From the NCBI GenBank assembly GCA_023630585.1, contig CM042564.1, positions 15,906,242 through 15,970,241 of the forward strand: a stretch of DNA of 64,000 nucleotides, written 5' to 3'. The translations under genes and the position numbers were made by a program. The DNA comes from Cranoglanis bouderius. Its lineage: Eukaryota > Chordata > Actinopteri > Siluriformes > Cranoglanididae. How positions within the stretch are numbered: position 1 is the stretch's first letter; every line of letters starts with the position of its first letter. Positions 34,701-47,839 of this stretch are shown here, piece after piece. The notes beneath the pieces were generated by a model, which saw nothing but the letters and a program-made list of their open reading frames with translations, did no database searches and had not been told where the DNA came from.

Positions 34701-37700
34701 CCGCAATCAAACGGGTCCATGAACTTTCCACATGAGAGGTCTGTTCTGCCACTAGGTTGACCGCCAATGTCTTGAGCATGTTTGGTGTTATTGCATGGGG
34801 CACAGTCAAAAACTGTATCGAAAACTTCCTGAGAACCCAGAGAGCATCAATCCTTCAACTGCCGGAGACCTGTTCTCAATTTTAATGCAATAACCTTTCA
34901 ATCAATTTTCATGGATTGGATTTCCTACCCTCAAGTTTCTAGTTATTATAAGAATTAGGGTATTTACACAGCCATCCTGTGCAGACTCCACTGCTAGAGC
35001 AATTAACAGAATTTTTTCTGAAGAAAGAAAGTAGAAGGCATTGGGGAAATGGGCCACTATATCCACTTAATCTTTATTTCAAAAGAAAACACTTCTAAGG
35101 TCATAATACACTGTACTTTCAAGACAACATTTTTATACTGGCAATTCTTAAAGCATATGAACCAGACCATAATTACGTGTCTTACTTCAAGTTAGCCCTA
35201 GTGAAATCAAAGACTAATACTCATTCCACTCAACACCATGCACTGCCACATGTTGTAAGTGTGAATGATATTTTAGATCTGTGTATTATCTATGGCAGTG
35301 AGCCCTTTTATTGTTGCTGGACCTTAATAACTTCCAGTGGAAGCTTAAAGCAGTGCTCTTTTATACAAGTTATGCATCATACTTGTCATGTAATTCAGTT
35401 AGGCGGATCTATTTCATATCTCAGTGAAACAAATCTTTGTGTGCTTATATTCTGTTCATTTTTCATTTAGCATATCTGTGTGGATAACTGTGGTTAAATG
35501 TGTGTTGGTTTTTGTGCTGGCTGTACTGTACAGAACAGTTTCCAAGACACAAATTAACCCCCAAACTTGGTACTCCAGAATATCCAGTAGGTGGAAACAT
35601 CAGTGGAAACACACTTGCCATTACCACTTAAAGTGCCTTAGTAAAAACATCATCTCATAACAGGCATCTGAGATGTTAAAAACACTTACTGTCTTAATGA
35701 TGAGTAACTGTAGATGATGAGCCTTAAATGAACACTTATTGATGAAACCTAGATGTACTGGGGGTATTTATGATTTATAACACTTTATTAAACATTCAAA
35801 TTTGGGTAACTGATGTGAGTAAGTAAACTTACAAGTTATTCATTCGATCCAGGTCTTAAATCAAGTACTGCTAGCATACATATAAAAGCAGGTGAATCAC
35901 CAGCTGACTCAAATACAGTAGTTGTTGGAAAATGGCCAGCGTGAAAGCAGTTTAATTTAAGACTGATAAACAATCAGTAATATTGAACAGCTGCAAAGAA
36001 AAAAATGTATAAGGTATAATATCATTCAAATGTACTATTGCGGCTTCCAGGGCTCTTGAAAAACACGGCGAAAAGAATACAAACTATCTTTTGTGTTAAC
36101 ACAAAGTGACTCTTGAGGTAACAGTAATTTAAAAAGGAATTCATTAGTAGTCTAGTGAAGTAATTACTTTGGGGCCCCTTTTAAGGACAGTTTCAAGATT
36201 GAATAATAAATTTTCAATACAACAATTTATGTGCAATATGCAGTTTAGTCAGCTACCTGCTATTTAATAAATACATTCTTTTATTGACTGTGTAGGCATG
36301 TAGACAGAGAACACAATACAATTAGTATCTGCTTCAGGACAAAACAGCAAGATAGTATTTGCAGATCACGATACATACAGTATAGTATTTTTATACTGTA
36401 AAAATACTATACTGCCATTTGGCTTCCCCTACAATATGCAGGGTGTGCAAGGAAACACAAATCACTATGCACAGCTAAAACCTTTTTTTTTAAACATAAG
36501 ACTGAGTATGACTGTGAATTTCTTATGCAAATACGCATCAGTATAACACCAACCAGCTTTGTCTATCTCTAAAACCTCTTACCCACTGCAGAGATCCTCT
36601 CACAATGCAAAATCTCAAACTACATGGGATCTTCAAGGAAAGGTAACAGCATGGATTTTTCTAGGGATTTGTGTGGACAGGATGTGGTTAGCTTCAATTT
36701 AACCTGTTTCAGATTGCAGATTTGCCACATAGAACCATGGTAATGTACCCAGTTTAAATCAAAGCCATCTTTGTGATATGGATTGCCTAAAACTTTTAGT
36801 TAAAACCCAAACCTAAACCCAAGTCGCTGAACCTAAAATCCTGCTTTGTGGTATACCACTGAACTAACACCTAACATAGCGGAACAGTTGGGACCAACCA
36901 CCAAACAGAAGCCATTGCTGGCCTTAAATTGTATCTAGCCTGCCTGTATCTAGATATGTAATTAGTTTAGGATTGATGTAATTCACGATACCTTCTAAAA
37001 ACCTGATGAATAGCAGAACAAATGACTTAGAATTGCAGTAAGAAATGTAAAACACAAAATGTAAAGTCACAAAATGCTGCCAGAAAATAAAAGTTGTAGA
37101 TAGCGAAAAAGGAACAGGCAATCACAAGGAAGCATGAATTAGGAAAAGAACAGGATGCTATGCCCAAATAAAAAAAATAGGACACAAAGTGGGTCAGTAA
37201 CAGGTATACAAAGTATGGAAAGCAATGGGGGTCAAAACCTGACAGAGACCCCCTTACCTGCAGCACAGGGGCAACGAGGCTTAAGTCAGGGTTTGGGATG
37301 GGACCTAAAACAAAATGAGAGACAGTGCCAGAGACAGAAATGGAATGAGATACTGAGAAACAGCCAAGAAAACAGACTGATGGGATGAAACAGACAATGC
37401 AAAATGCACAGGGTCTGAGACTGAGAAAGTGGAAGGAACAGACGCTGCTATACTAACCTACTGGCATGGTCTGGAATAGCACACAGAAAATGATCAGGCC
37501 CTGACACTGGATGAGGTTCCTGAATTACATATGTCACAAGGGAAAGCTCAGAGGCTGAGCATCATACAGAGGAAAGCTCAGGGGTTTATCATGGCTCTGG
37601 GGAGATCTTTGGATAGAGCACATTACAGGGGATGTCAAAAGCTTAAGGCCTGATATTCAGTGAAAAAATGAACTGATGACTGAAGGTTGGGAGGAAACAG

Positions 37701-38365
37701 GACCTAAATCTAATTCAGGGGTTGGGACTAATGGAGGAAACTACTAATGGAGGAAGCTGATCTGAACAACACAGTAACAGGAATCATTCCAGCCTCAAGG
37801 TCAGGAGCTGGGACAGGCACCAGAACAAAACCAGGTGATTGTCTTGGCCCTGGAAAAGATCAGAGACTGAGGTTAAAACAAATATGGCACCAGAACTAAG
37901 GCTTAATTATAAGCTAGAGGATGTGCAGAGGTTGAACTAGGAGTATGAACAGATACAAAGGCACCACCAGGTGCTTAAGTAGAGAAAGAAGCTATGCTGG
38001 AAGTTTGAGTACAATTAAAGATAAAACTAGTTTTGCACATAAACAGAGATGGAGCTAGAGCTAGAAGCAAAAGTACAAACTAGGCTGAAAACAGGAGCAA
38101 TGGGATGAAGCTAACAATAGCAGCTCAGACATCATTAGCACTGGAACCATAAACTGGGTGCTAATGGAGCTGGCCACTGTAATAGAAATTACAGCTAGAC
38201 AGAGAAACATATTCTCAGGAATAACAGTTGCAGCCAGACAGGAGCCTATCACAGTTGCCAGATAGGAGGAGAGGTCCAAAGAGCTCCTTGGAGGAGAACC
38301 TGTGTCCGAAGGGCTAATTGAAGGTGAGGCTGGGCCTGAAGGGCTATATTTGAAGCGAGGCATTG
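31760..38365. other. Mostly unique intergenic DNA
   Basis: No exon or clear transposon was recognised in the first part. 32800-33120 is GC-balanced, repeat-free and a candidate conserved non-coding block; 34240-34770 looks similar but less striking. A perfect 16-base hairpin lies at 36378-36414. From about 37180 to 38360 the plus strand is purine-rich with loosely repeated GGAACTGG- and GAGGTT-like words, resembling the repeat interior of the LTR element at 10,600-11,000 and possibly an old relative of it. No LTRs were found there. Confidence 0.4.
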
Positions 38366-38430
38366 TTGGGATTCTCACGCTCTCTTGACAACAGGGTGAA
38401 CTCTTTTCTGTTGCGCCACTTGGGAGCCCT
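38366..38430 (-). repeat. tRNA-derived SINE head, second family
   Basis: In minus sense, GGGCTCCCAAGTGGCGCAAC followed by GCGTGAGAATCCC gives A- and B-box-like blocks with tRNA spacing. It differs from the 500-792 family. Only about 65 bases are recognisable. Confidence 0.5.
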
Positions 38431-38868
38431 ATAATTGTTGTGTTTTGACAAGACCACACCAGTTGGATGGTGAAGCTATTCTTCTGTAGTCACTCTGACT
38501 TTCATGACCCTTGGACGGCTGGATGAGTGGTTCTTATATAATCTTGATTTCCTTTCATGTAAACATAGTTTGTGTGTTTGTCTGTGAGTGTGTGTTGCAT
38601 GTGGTATAAGGAGAGAGAATGACCCAGTAAACAATGGGATAGACACATGTGGAATTGGCTCTGGCCTTCATGTGTTATAGAATGTAGCAAAAGGACAAAA
38701 GGTACAGAGGACAAATGATTTAAGAAGAAAGCAGAAGAACATTTTCAAAAATATTGTATCTTATGTATGTTCTTATTAGCACAGACTCTTATCTTATGTA
38801 TGTTCTATTAGTGCAAGACTTTTCTTGCAGTGCCTTAGGGTACGTTTACACGACAGTGATGTACTAAA
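38431..38868. other. Intergenic DNA, nothing recognised
   Basis: No gene or repeat was recognised. CTTATGTATGTTCT..ATTAG occurs twice near 38760-38810. Confidence 0.4.
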
Positions 38869-39087
38869 AACGGAAAAGTTTTTCCTAAGCATTTTTGAAA
38901 AGTTTCGCCTACAGACGACAACGTTGTCAAAACGATCCCCGTTCACATGGATCCGCGATTTATACAGAACCCATTGCTTTGTTTAAAAAAAGTACCCGGT
39001 GGGCGAAAGCCAAAGGAACGCGTGCACGGAGCTCCAACGTAGACTGCAAGCAAGACAGGGGCAACTGGAAGCCTGAATGCTGGCTCA

Positions 39088-39459
<372 letters not shown>

Positions 39460-39680
39460 AGAGGTTTTTGCAATGACTCTTTTAAAACAAATGCATTAAC
39501 TAAAAATTTCTTTGGTGAAAAAAAGGTAATATGCGTGCGCATGATGTCACTGTGTATGTTTACACAGAAACAATAACGGTATCGTTTTCAAAACGCCGTT
39601 GTCGTGTAAACGAACAGCCAAAACGATTAAAAAGTTTTCCGCTTTTAGTTGAAAACGTTATCGTGTAAACAGCCCCTTAG

Positions 39681-42113
39681 CTTGTTGGTATCTTTATTCA
39701 AATCTGTCTACTAGCATAGAGAAGTACTTCTGGCAGTCACTCTGCATAAAAGCACCTGCCATAAAAGTGCCATAAATGTAAATGTAAGTGAAGGAGAGCG
39801 TGTTGTGAGACGGAGTTCAGGCCTTCTATGAGCTGCTGCAGAATATCTCCCTGTAAACCACAACTAACTCCAGTCACAGCTCACCAGTGCTAGAAAATTA
39901 ACCTTGCACTTGACCATTTTGATTTATGACAGCGCAGTCCATGTTCACGTAGTTTTCCTGCATTATCCTTTGAACTGTAGGAATAACATCTTGAATACTA
40001 GACAAGACCTATATAACAATCACTATCACTAGTGATACCACTATCTGGACCTACTGTATATAACCATCTGGCCCCACAAATTATGTGTAACATAGCTTCA
40101 ACAAAATGAAAAACTGTTGTGATGATATACACTGTGGGATGGAGCTGCGACCCATCGGTGCACAGCAGCATTCAGAAGCCAACTTGCATTTCAGTATGAT
40201 AACACTGCCTCCTGTTGTTGGAATACATTAGTGCACAATCTACAAATAAAGGCTAGTGTTTTACCCTGTTTAGGTTCTGGCACAAAACTCCATAGAATAC
40301 AGTCTGAAAAACAAAACAAAACAAAAAAAGCAAAGTAGCCCAAAAAAACAAAGTAGTAGTTGTGTTAGATCTTGCTGCTGTTTTCTGATTAGATTTCCCA
40401 GCATGCCTGGTTCTGTGTTATTAAGCAGGTTTCCGCAGTTTGTGTTCTGTTGAGCTTTTAGTTACATGCAGTCATTTTTTAAACTGCAAACCTCATGTGT
40501 CATATTTATCTTCCTTGTGTTCTGTAATTCATTTTATTTGCTTGCATCATGCGTGGCTATTAAACAGACTTTTGACGTATCATATACTTTGACCATAAAT
40601 GCAGTTTAATAAAAAGGACATTTTCAGATCAGTGCATGGTTGCTTCATCTTCTAGATGCTACAGTAGTAATTTTCTTGTCCGTTATTAGATATTTTTGTG
40701 CATTTTTCCTGCTGACATTGTGTGTAAACTGCAGAGGCAACTTCAAGGTGGAATGCCTTATAAAAGGCATTAATTCGGTAAAGAATAATACAGTATAAGT
40801 TATAAGAGTATAAGATTCATTGTCACCTTAATAATACGTTTGGCCTCAGTACTCCTTAATTTCAGGGTAACAAAGTACTGGGGCAATTTAATTGACAGTG
40901 GTTTGTTGGGTACCCTTTGGAAAGATTAAAGATGTCATCTCTAATCAGTAACACTAATCGCACCTTATTAAGTGTTCATAAAGGCGTAAACAGAAAGCCT
41001 GGAGGGCATTGGAGCAACATTTGGAGTTAGCATGGTAGGATATTACACAGAACACATTCTTATAGCGCAATGCAAGAGATGATTTCATATTCATCTAATG
41101 ATGTTTGACAGCGACCAGTGAGAGCAGAGCTGATCTCAGCAGGGTGTCTCGAATTTCAGGGGAACTCAGGAGATGATTAAAGAAAGTGATTCTATGCCAT
41201 TTCTATGCAATTGTTGCCCTCTGCAGAGTTCTCTAGGTGTTGTTACCCCTTTCTGCTTCTTCTGTTTTAATCAGTTGGATCTATTTACAAAGTCTGCATC
41301 TCATGAATAATTGCACAACCACTTCAGGACAGGAACACTGTAATTTCACCAGGACTCTCTTGATATTTTTTGTCATGAATGATTTACAAAGAAAGAGGGA
41401 AGAGATGTTTCTGATTATTCTGTAGATTTACAAATCTGCATCACATCAATTTTTCTCTCTCCAATATCAGTATATGTACAGTATATCTACAGTTTATGCA
41501 GTTTTGTAATTATATACCACAGGCTGTAATTGCACACCAGCAGGATTTGGGTCATGATTTATTGTATGGGAGCAGCAACACAACAATTAGCATAATAGCT
41601 TTGGCAAGCTTATGACCTTCTATATTGTGCCTGCAAACTGCTGATTGGCTTGTAAATTATTTTTTAATTTTTTTTTTTTTTTTTTTAGCAAATAGGAGAC
41701 AATGAACGAGGGGAGTCAATTTGATGTTTCAAGTCATGATTATTTTTGTAATTTGTTGTAATGAATCTCTGGATTGTTCAGACTGCCAGTAGTGCAAACG
41801 AGCACTTAATTTAGAAACTAAACATGAACATGCATTTTAATGGCATCATTTGCATACATTACATTGTGCTAAATGTGATGCACTAACATACTGGAGTGCA
41901 CAGGATTAATTGGAAGGCTGACCTGCTATCCAGTTTAGAAGATGATGTTGCCATCTACTTATCCTCTATGCATTTCTTGACTGCATAACTTTAACCCATC
42001 AAGTGCTCTTTTTTTTTGTCAAGTCTGCTTTTCGAAGTGTATGAGTAATATAGTATGTGTAAAGTTAAAGCTTTGCTCAGGGACCTCTGTAGCTGGTTGT
42101 GATGGAAAATTTA
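39681..42113. other. Intergenic DNA with a possible conserved block
   Basis: No gene was recognised. 41560-41960 has many TAAT/ATTA and octamer-like ATTTGCAT words (CATCATTTGCATACATTACAT) and no repeat signature, apart from a T20 run near 41670. Confidence 0.35.
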
Positions 42114-42511
42114 CAGTACTGTGCAAAAGTTTTATGCAAATGCAAAGAAATGCTGTAGAGCAAAGATGCCTTCAAAGTAATGAAATTTAATGTTTCTACA
42201 TTTAAAAAAAATACCGTAAAGAGCAGTAAACAGTAGTAAATGAAACAAAGTCAGTATTTGGTGTTAAAAAAAAAAATAAAAATAACTGGTACAATTAGTG
42301 CAGTTTTATAAGGAAATGAGCTGGTAAGTTTTATTGAGCATCTTGCAGAACCAGACACAGTTCTTCTGGAGACTTTGACTTTCGCACTTGCTTCTTATTT
42401 TTGAAGCAAAACCCAGCAGCCTTCATTGTGTTTTTTTGTCTGAAAAGTGTCTCTTACCTACAGTAATATGCTGCTTTCTTTAATGCCATACATACAGTTT
42501 CCCTTACATTT
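42114..42511. mobile_element. MITE, left part only (same family as 8995-9524)
   Basis: Starts with CAGTACTGTGCAAAAGTTTT after TA (42112-42113) and follows the complete copy through CAAAGATGCCTTCAAAGTAATG, CCAGACACAGTTCTTCTGGAG and CCCAGCAGCCTTCATTG. It loses similarity at about 42511, so the right inverted repeat is missing. Confidence 0.8.
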
Positions 42512-42849
42512 GTTCTTTGAGAAGGCTGAGGTCTTTCGCTGTTTATGTCAGACATTTGTCATGGATAAACTGCAGACAAACTTAACAAACATGGGATATA
42601 CGTGAACATCCCTGCTGAAAAAACAATAGAAACCAACACAGAAATTCTAATGGTTTCCACTACAAATACCTTTACAAGCCATCAAATAACCATTAAACCC
42701 ATTACCATTATTGTCCTTAATGGTGTCCACTAGACATAACATGCCACCAATAGAAGACAACAAATTACCCACAGGTACCAATACAGTTTACATTAAAACC
42801 AATATTATTCCCATTATAACTATTCTATGAAATTCTATGTCCCGAATAT
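42512..42849. other. Intergenic DNA, nothing recognised
   Basis: AT-rich, with loosely repetitive ACC.ATTA words. No gene. Confidence 0.4.
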
Positions 42850-44652
42850 TGAAATGAGTAGAGTTGGGGTACTCGATCCCGGACTCGAGTCCAGTTATGA
42901 ATGAACTCGGACTTGTCACTCACTCGGGTAAATTTGTACTCGAATTGACACGGACTCAGAAATTTTGGACTCGGAAATTTTCCCGAGTATAGTCGAGTCC
43001 GCATCATGTGCAGGGGTGTAATCTGGCCTGGGCATTTTTTTCTTTAGCCCAGAATAATTCTCCACTTGGAGCGGTTTGTCACTACGTAACTGAACGTCAG
43101 TAAAAGAAGACAAACTGTAATTTTATATCTTCACTGAATGGAGGCCAATCAGACAGTGTTTACAGGAAAACGCGTGGAAATACTTGTGTCTTATTGGCTG
43201 ACAATTCTGCCAAACACTAGCTCACAGTCAGTGTGAGGAAAAATTGATAAAATGGATACGCCGATTTTATTTTATTTTTTTAAACCAGTAAAAGGGTTGA
43301 AACTGAAACAGTAACATCCTCTCGTGCTGAGTAGGAAAACAAGGTGTGTTTGTCTATATAAGTTGGTGAATATATATATATATATAAGTTACAGTTACAG
43401 TTGTTATATAAGTTATAAGTTACGTGGATACGATATGAGCATAAGGACTAACATGCACTCTGCATGGCTCTGTAGGAGATAAACTAAGCTACACTGATAG
43501 CTTAGCTGTGCCTCCCCTTGGCTAGCAACAGAAAACTAGCCTATAGTCTCGTGTTAGATAGTCAAAATATTTTATATTTTATCGGTCTGGTAGTCCTGCA
43601 AACACTGATAACACCCGAGGCAGGTTTTATGATAAATCCAACTTTTTGTCCAATTTTCAATTAGCCCTTACAAGCAAGAAAAAAATGCATGCAAACAGTC
43701 TATTTAGAAGTACGTTTTAAAAGTTTTTTTTTTTTTTTTTTTTTATGCAGAAGAATCTGGGCTCAGCCCCAGATGATTAACAGTTCAGCTAGCGCCCCTG
43801 GTCATGTGTAACATGAAAAGAAAGATACAAAATAAATAACAACATAAAATTAAGATAATAAGAAATCAATGAATAGCTCCTTGTCTAACCACAGGCTTTC
43901 TCCCCTCATCGTGCGAGTACCGAATTGAGTTCTCTTTGGCGGCTTATTCCGCTTGGACGGTCAAATAAACACACACACATATCATGTCAAAATGCAGGTC
44001 TGGCCGAGTATTCATGTAAACACAGTCAGTTATGTCTTAAGGGAATGTGAACAATTGGGAAAAATCAGAGGTGTGTCAATACAGTATATTGGATCTGTGC
44101 ATTAGGTCTTGAAGTAACAGCAGTCTAATAAACCTGCTGCTGTCTGTCTCATTAATGTTAATCACATAACAAAACAGAAAGAGAAATCACTCACTCACTC
44201 ATTTGACTGAATAACTTCAGTAAATTGAATAAGAATCACTGTACATGTCATACAGTGAAGTCTATTTTATTTTACATTTAATTACTTTATTCAATTTCTG
44301 TAGTATTTCTTACTTGAATACTACTGATAGACCTACCTGAGAAAACGTATCGTTATCGTGAAATAAGATTGTAGTCATATCGCCCACCCCTAAACATTAG
44401 CGTTGGGTGATTTCAGTCTTGAATTTCACGTAAAATGTGAAATGTACTTCTTGATGTAGTAAATATCATAAACCCTGCTGATTTATTTAATTTAATTTAT
44501 TATTATTAATTTTTTTTTCATTTTAGGAATTAAACTGGAAAAAAAAAAGTTACAAGAACAGAGCTGTGTTCAGAAATTAGTTTGTTGTCATTCATAGACA
44601 AAAGCAGTAATAAAGCATGAAGCTTGTTGTTATGACATGCTGCTAAATGTAA

Positions 44653-44712
<60 letters not shown>

Positions 44713-44718
44713 TCTCTC
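44653..44718. repeat. (CT)n microsatellite
   Basis: Near-perfect CT run. Confidence 0.97.
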
Positions 44719-44827
44719 TTGGCCTATATAACTGTGAGGGAGACGCATCAAATCACTGAATTGTCAACTCAAACTGGAGGACACAATATAGTGTGATACA
44801 ATAACAAATCAGGTTAATTTGTATTTT

Positions 44828-45222
44828 ACGGAGCCCCTGAAGTGACCTGTGCAAAAAAAAAAAAAAAATCACAGGAACTTTTCGCGTGCGCATGAGAAAC
44901 TTTTCGTGTGAGCACAAGAAAAGTTTCTCGTGCGCACGCATTACAGTTTCCGGTGTGTGTACAGCTCTCTTCCATGTGCCATCGTACATTTACACGTAAA
45001 CAAACCGAGAGCATGGATGCGCATGGATTTATAGACATATATTTTAAAGTTGGCCTTCAATACAAAGACATTACTTCTGTTCTTGCTTCCCGACATAGGT
45101 ATGTAATCACAGAGCGACATGACGCAAATGGAAGACAGCTATACACACACCAGAAACTGTAAAGTCTCTGTGATTTTTTTTTTTTTTTGCACAGGGGTTC
45201 AGTAGTATTTTCAGGGGCTCTG
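44828..45222 (+). mobile_element. Short inverted-repeat element with a transposase-like scrap
   Basis: Left end GGAGCCCCTGAAGTGACCTG followed by TGCAAAA..AATCACAGGAACTTT. The reverse complement of the right end gives AGAGCCCCTGAAAATACTAC followed by TGCAAAA..AATCACAGAGACTTT. Inside, a plus-strand frame reads GFIDIYFKVGLQYKDITSVL and ASRHRYVITERH, which resembles the helix-turn-helix start of DDE integrase-like proteins carried by some fish DNA elements. That assignment is from memory of the motif only. Confidence 0.55.
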
Positions 45223-45273
45223 TAGTATTTTCATACACTTGTAATATAATAAAAGTTCTATGTATACCTCTAT

Positions 45274-45697
45274 TAGGGATGGGCGATATCTTATCGTTTG
45301 TGATATACCGGTAGAAATTCTCCCCACAATAAGAATTAGTCTTCCCGCGATAATAATGATAAATCCTAGTTGATGACGTATTTCTGTATGCGACGGTCTG
45401 AGACCCATTCGCAGCTCACGTGCAGAGTGAAAACAAATATGGTGGAATGTGGATGTGAAGCTGAGGAGGAGCCTGGTGTTATTTTTAGTATATTTTAGGA
45501 GCCTATCTGATGATGGGTAAGTTTTACTTTTAGATTAATGTTTGTGTTTCTGAGGCTCTCAAGACTGCATGCAGCTATCACTTGTAGCCAAAAACAGTGG
45601 TGAATGGTACTATATTTATATTGTCACTGATATCGTTATCGCAATAAATACCAGAAAATATCGTGATGTAGTTTTAAGTTCATATCGCCCATCCCTA
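45274..45697. mobile_element. 424-bp hAT MITE with an 8-bp target duplication
   Basis: Terminal inverted repeats TAGGGATGGGCGATAT and ATATCGCCCATCCCTA, flanked by identical ACCTCTAT at 45266-45273 and 45698-45705. An 8-base duplication and TAGGG ends are the hAT signature. There is no coding frame. Confidence 0.9.
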
Positions 45698-45990
45698 ACC
45701 TCTATATCCCTTCATTGAAACCATTTTTTGATAGGAAACTAGTTGAGGTGCTGATGACATGAAATAAAAATATTAAATGGCAATGGCAAGATGTAATAAT
45801 GGTATTTTTTTTTTTACATTTATGTTTCCATTGGTTTGGGAAGGTTAAAATATTAATTTAACAGCTCAGTGTTGAGTTTACAATTGCAATTTCAAATTTA
45901 ATTACTTTCTGGACTCTGCCGGACTCGATTCGGACATTAAGGACTCGGACTTAAGTCCGACTCGGCCCCTTTTGGACTCAGTGAAATGTG

Positions 45991-46525
45991 GAAAAATAAA
46001 TCAAGGGAATGATTAATTAAATGATATAGTATAAATAATAGAAGATGAAATGCAGAAATGCAACGAGGAGTTTATGGTGATAGTGTTCTCTTCCTGTACA
46101 CAACGTGTTAGTATGTCCCAATATTTGCATACTCTTTTAATACACACTGAAAAGTATGTACTTCTTCTTCACAAAACAAGTACATACTGTTACATAGCAT
46201 AAGTATGACAGTTGGGATGCAGGGAAGGAGTTCTATACAAACGTGACTTAACTACTGGTGCTCATTACAGCATTAATGTGGTTCAGGTGTTCGTGATCAA
46301 GTGACGTGTGAACATGTGGAATGCAGTGTCTGATGTATCTGATGTGGTGTTGTAGTCCCATGCCACTATTGGTGCTAATCTGACAATATTCATTTTGTAG
46401 TTCAGAGCTAAAATATTTATTTAAAATAAATCACACTACCTCTGTGCCTTGCACAATTTTTTTTTGTGCCTTGCACAGTATTGTCCTTGATATTACATAC
46501 TGTATATTCAAAAGAAATTTGAATG

Positions 46526-46560
<35 letters not shown>

Positions 46561-46940
46561 TACGCTAGGGCAGTGCAGGAAGGCACATCTCCTATCTGCA
46601 TAATTGCTCTCAGTCAGTGGAACACCAAATCCCATAAAGGGATATCTCTAGGTAGTAATAAAATCAGGAAGGGCAAATCATGTTTTAAAAATTCCCAGCA
46701 GGCAAAAAATATTGTTCCGGTTGAGTTCATACTATGATTTCATGGCAGGAAAAAAAAACCCACTAGGAATATGTGACTGTCTCTAACACTAATGAGAATT
46801 ATGTCAGCATGATTAAAGTACAGTAACACAGCGTGGTGCATGTACACTGAGGCATCCACACAATACCTAGATTAACTATTATGTTGATTGGCAAAATTAC
46901 AGCAGAACAAATTGTCACTTAAATTAATTTACTGTAGGTT
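45991..46940. other. Intergenic DNA with a GT tract
   Basis: No gene was recognised. A (GT)n run occupies 46527-46557. Confidence 0.45.
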
Positions 46941-46941
46941 A

Positions 46942-47125
46942 TATCCATCCATTCTTCTTCCATATCTGCTTTATCCTGGTCCTGGTTGCAGTGGATCCTA
47001 TCCATTGAACACTGGGCGAATAGCAGGAATATACCCTGGACAAGACACTGGCCAATTGTAGGGCACCATGCACACACACATTTGCACACGCATTAACTCT
47101 TATGGGTAATTTAGATCCAATGTAC
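46942..47125 (-). repeat. SINE-like repeat fragment
   Basis: Reverse-oriented tail of the common family: CCATCCATTCTTCTTCC, GCTTTATCCTGGTCCTGG and TGGGTAATTTAG. Confidence 0.55.
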
Positions 47126-47521
47126 TGTAGGCTATATCCCAAGCTTTAAATTGAACTTGACAAATTAAAATATGCAACACATTAACTATCAATGCATAAA
47201 TGTAGGATTATCAACTGGTAAGGGAGTCTAGCTAATTCACTCATGTGATATGACAGTAAAGGCAGGTTTGGGTATGGGTGTGTGAAGCATTTAAAATCAT
47301 GCACGGTAAAGTGAATACAAAGCAAATAAAAAGAGTATGGAAACCATACAACCTAGGAAAGAAAATAATAAAGTAGACAAAAATGTAACCCGGGTACTAA
47401 ATTGTAATACACAAGCAAGAGTTAGTGTTTTACTATAAGTGTTAAGAATTATCCTGAACACTAAAACAGGATTTTGCTGTAACAAGATTTTGACACTTGT
47501 CCTTTTCAGGTGCTAAACAGT

Positions 47522-47839
47522 CCATACAGGATTTCGTGAAGTTTTTTTTTTTTTTTTTTTGTGATTGTTGTGGCCAGAAATGCTTGATCTTGCTGTGGCT
47601 TTTTTCAAAATTGCTTTTTTTGTGTTTTTTGGTGAAAACTTTTAGCTGTACTCATGTTCGACGCATGTGAATTGAAGAGGGCTTTGACTGAATGCACGTT
47701 GTGACGATGTCACACGACGCGTCTTGGCCCAAATCTGCGGAAAATCTGCGGTAATTTTGAAAAATTGCAAGCTTCTCCGAATATTGCGGAGTCTGCTTGA
47801 TTTTGTATTCATTCCTGCAATCGCAAAACCCTGGAGGGA
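47522..47839 (+). repeat. Dispersed repeat family A, copy 2
   Basis: Matches 2736-3136. The left CAGGATTTCGTGAAG and the reverse complement of the right end (CCCTCCAGGGTTTTGCGATTG) are a plausible short inverted repeat. It abuts the L2 fragment that follows. Confidence 0.6.

Larger units (their letters stand above)
42850..45990. mobile_element. Probable large non-autonomous DNA transposon, nested
   Basis: Both margins are dense in GGACTCG words: the left reads GGACTCGAGTCCAG and GGACTCGGAAATTTTCCCGAG, the right GGACTCGATTCGG and GGACTCGGACTTAAGTCCG. I recognise such ends as belonging to a fish DNA-transposon family, but the exact inverted repeats and target duplication could not be defined. 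The interior has no full transposase. It contains a CT tract (44653-44718), an element with a small integrase-like fragment (44828-45222), a hAT MITE (45274-45697) and the decayed end of another hAT (CATATCGCCCACCCCTAA near 44390). Confidence 0.45.
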
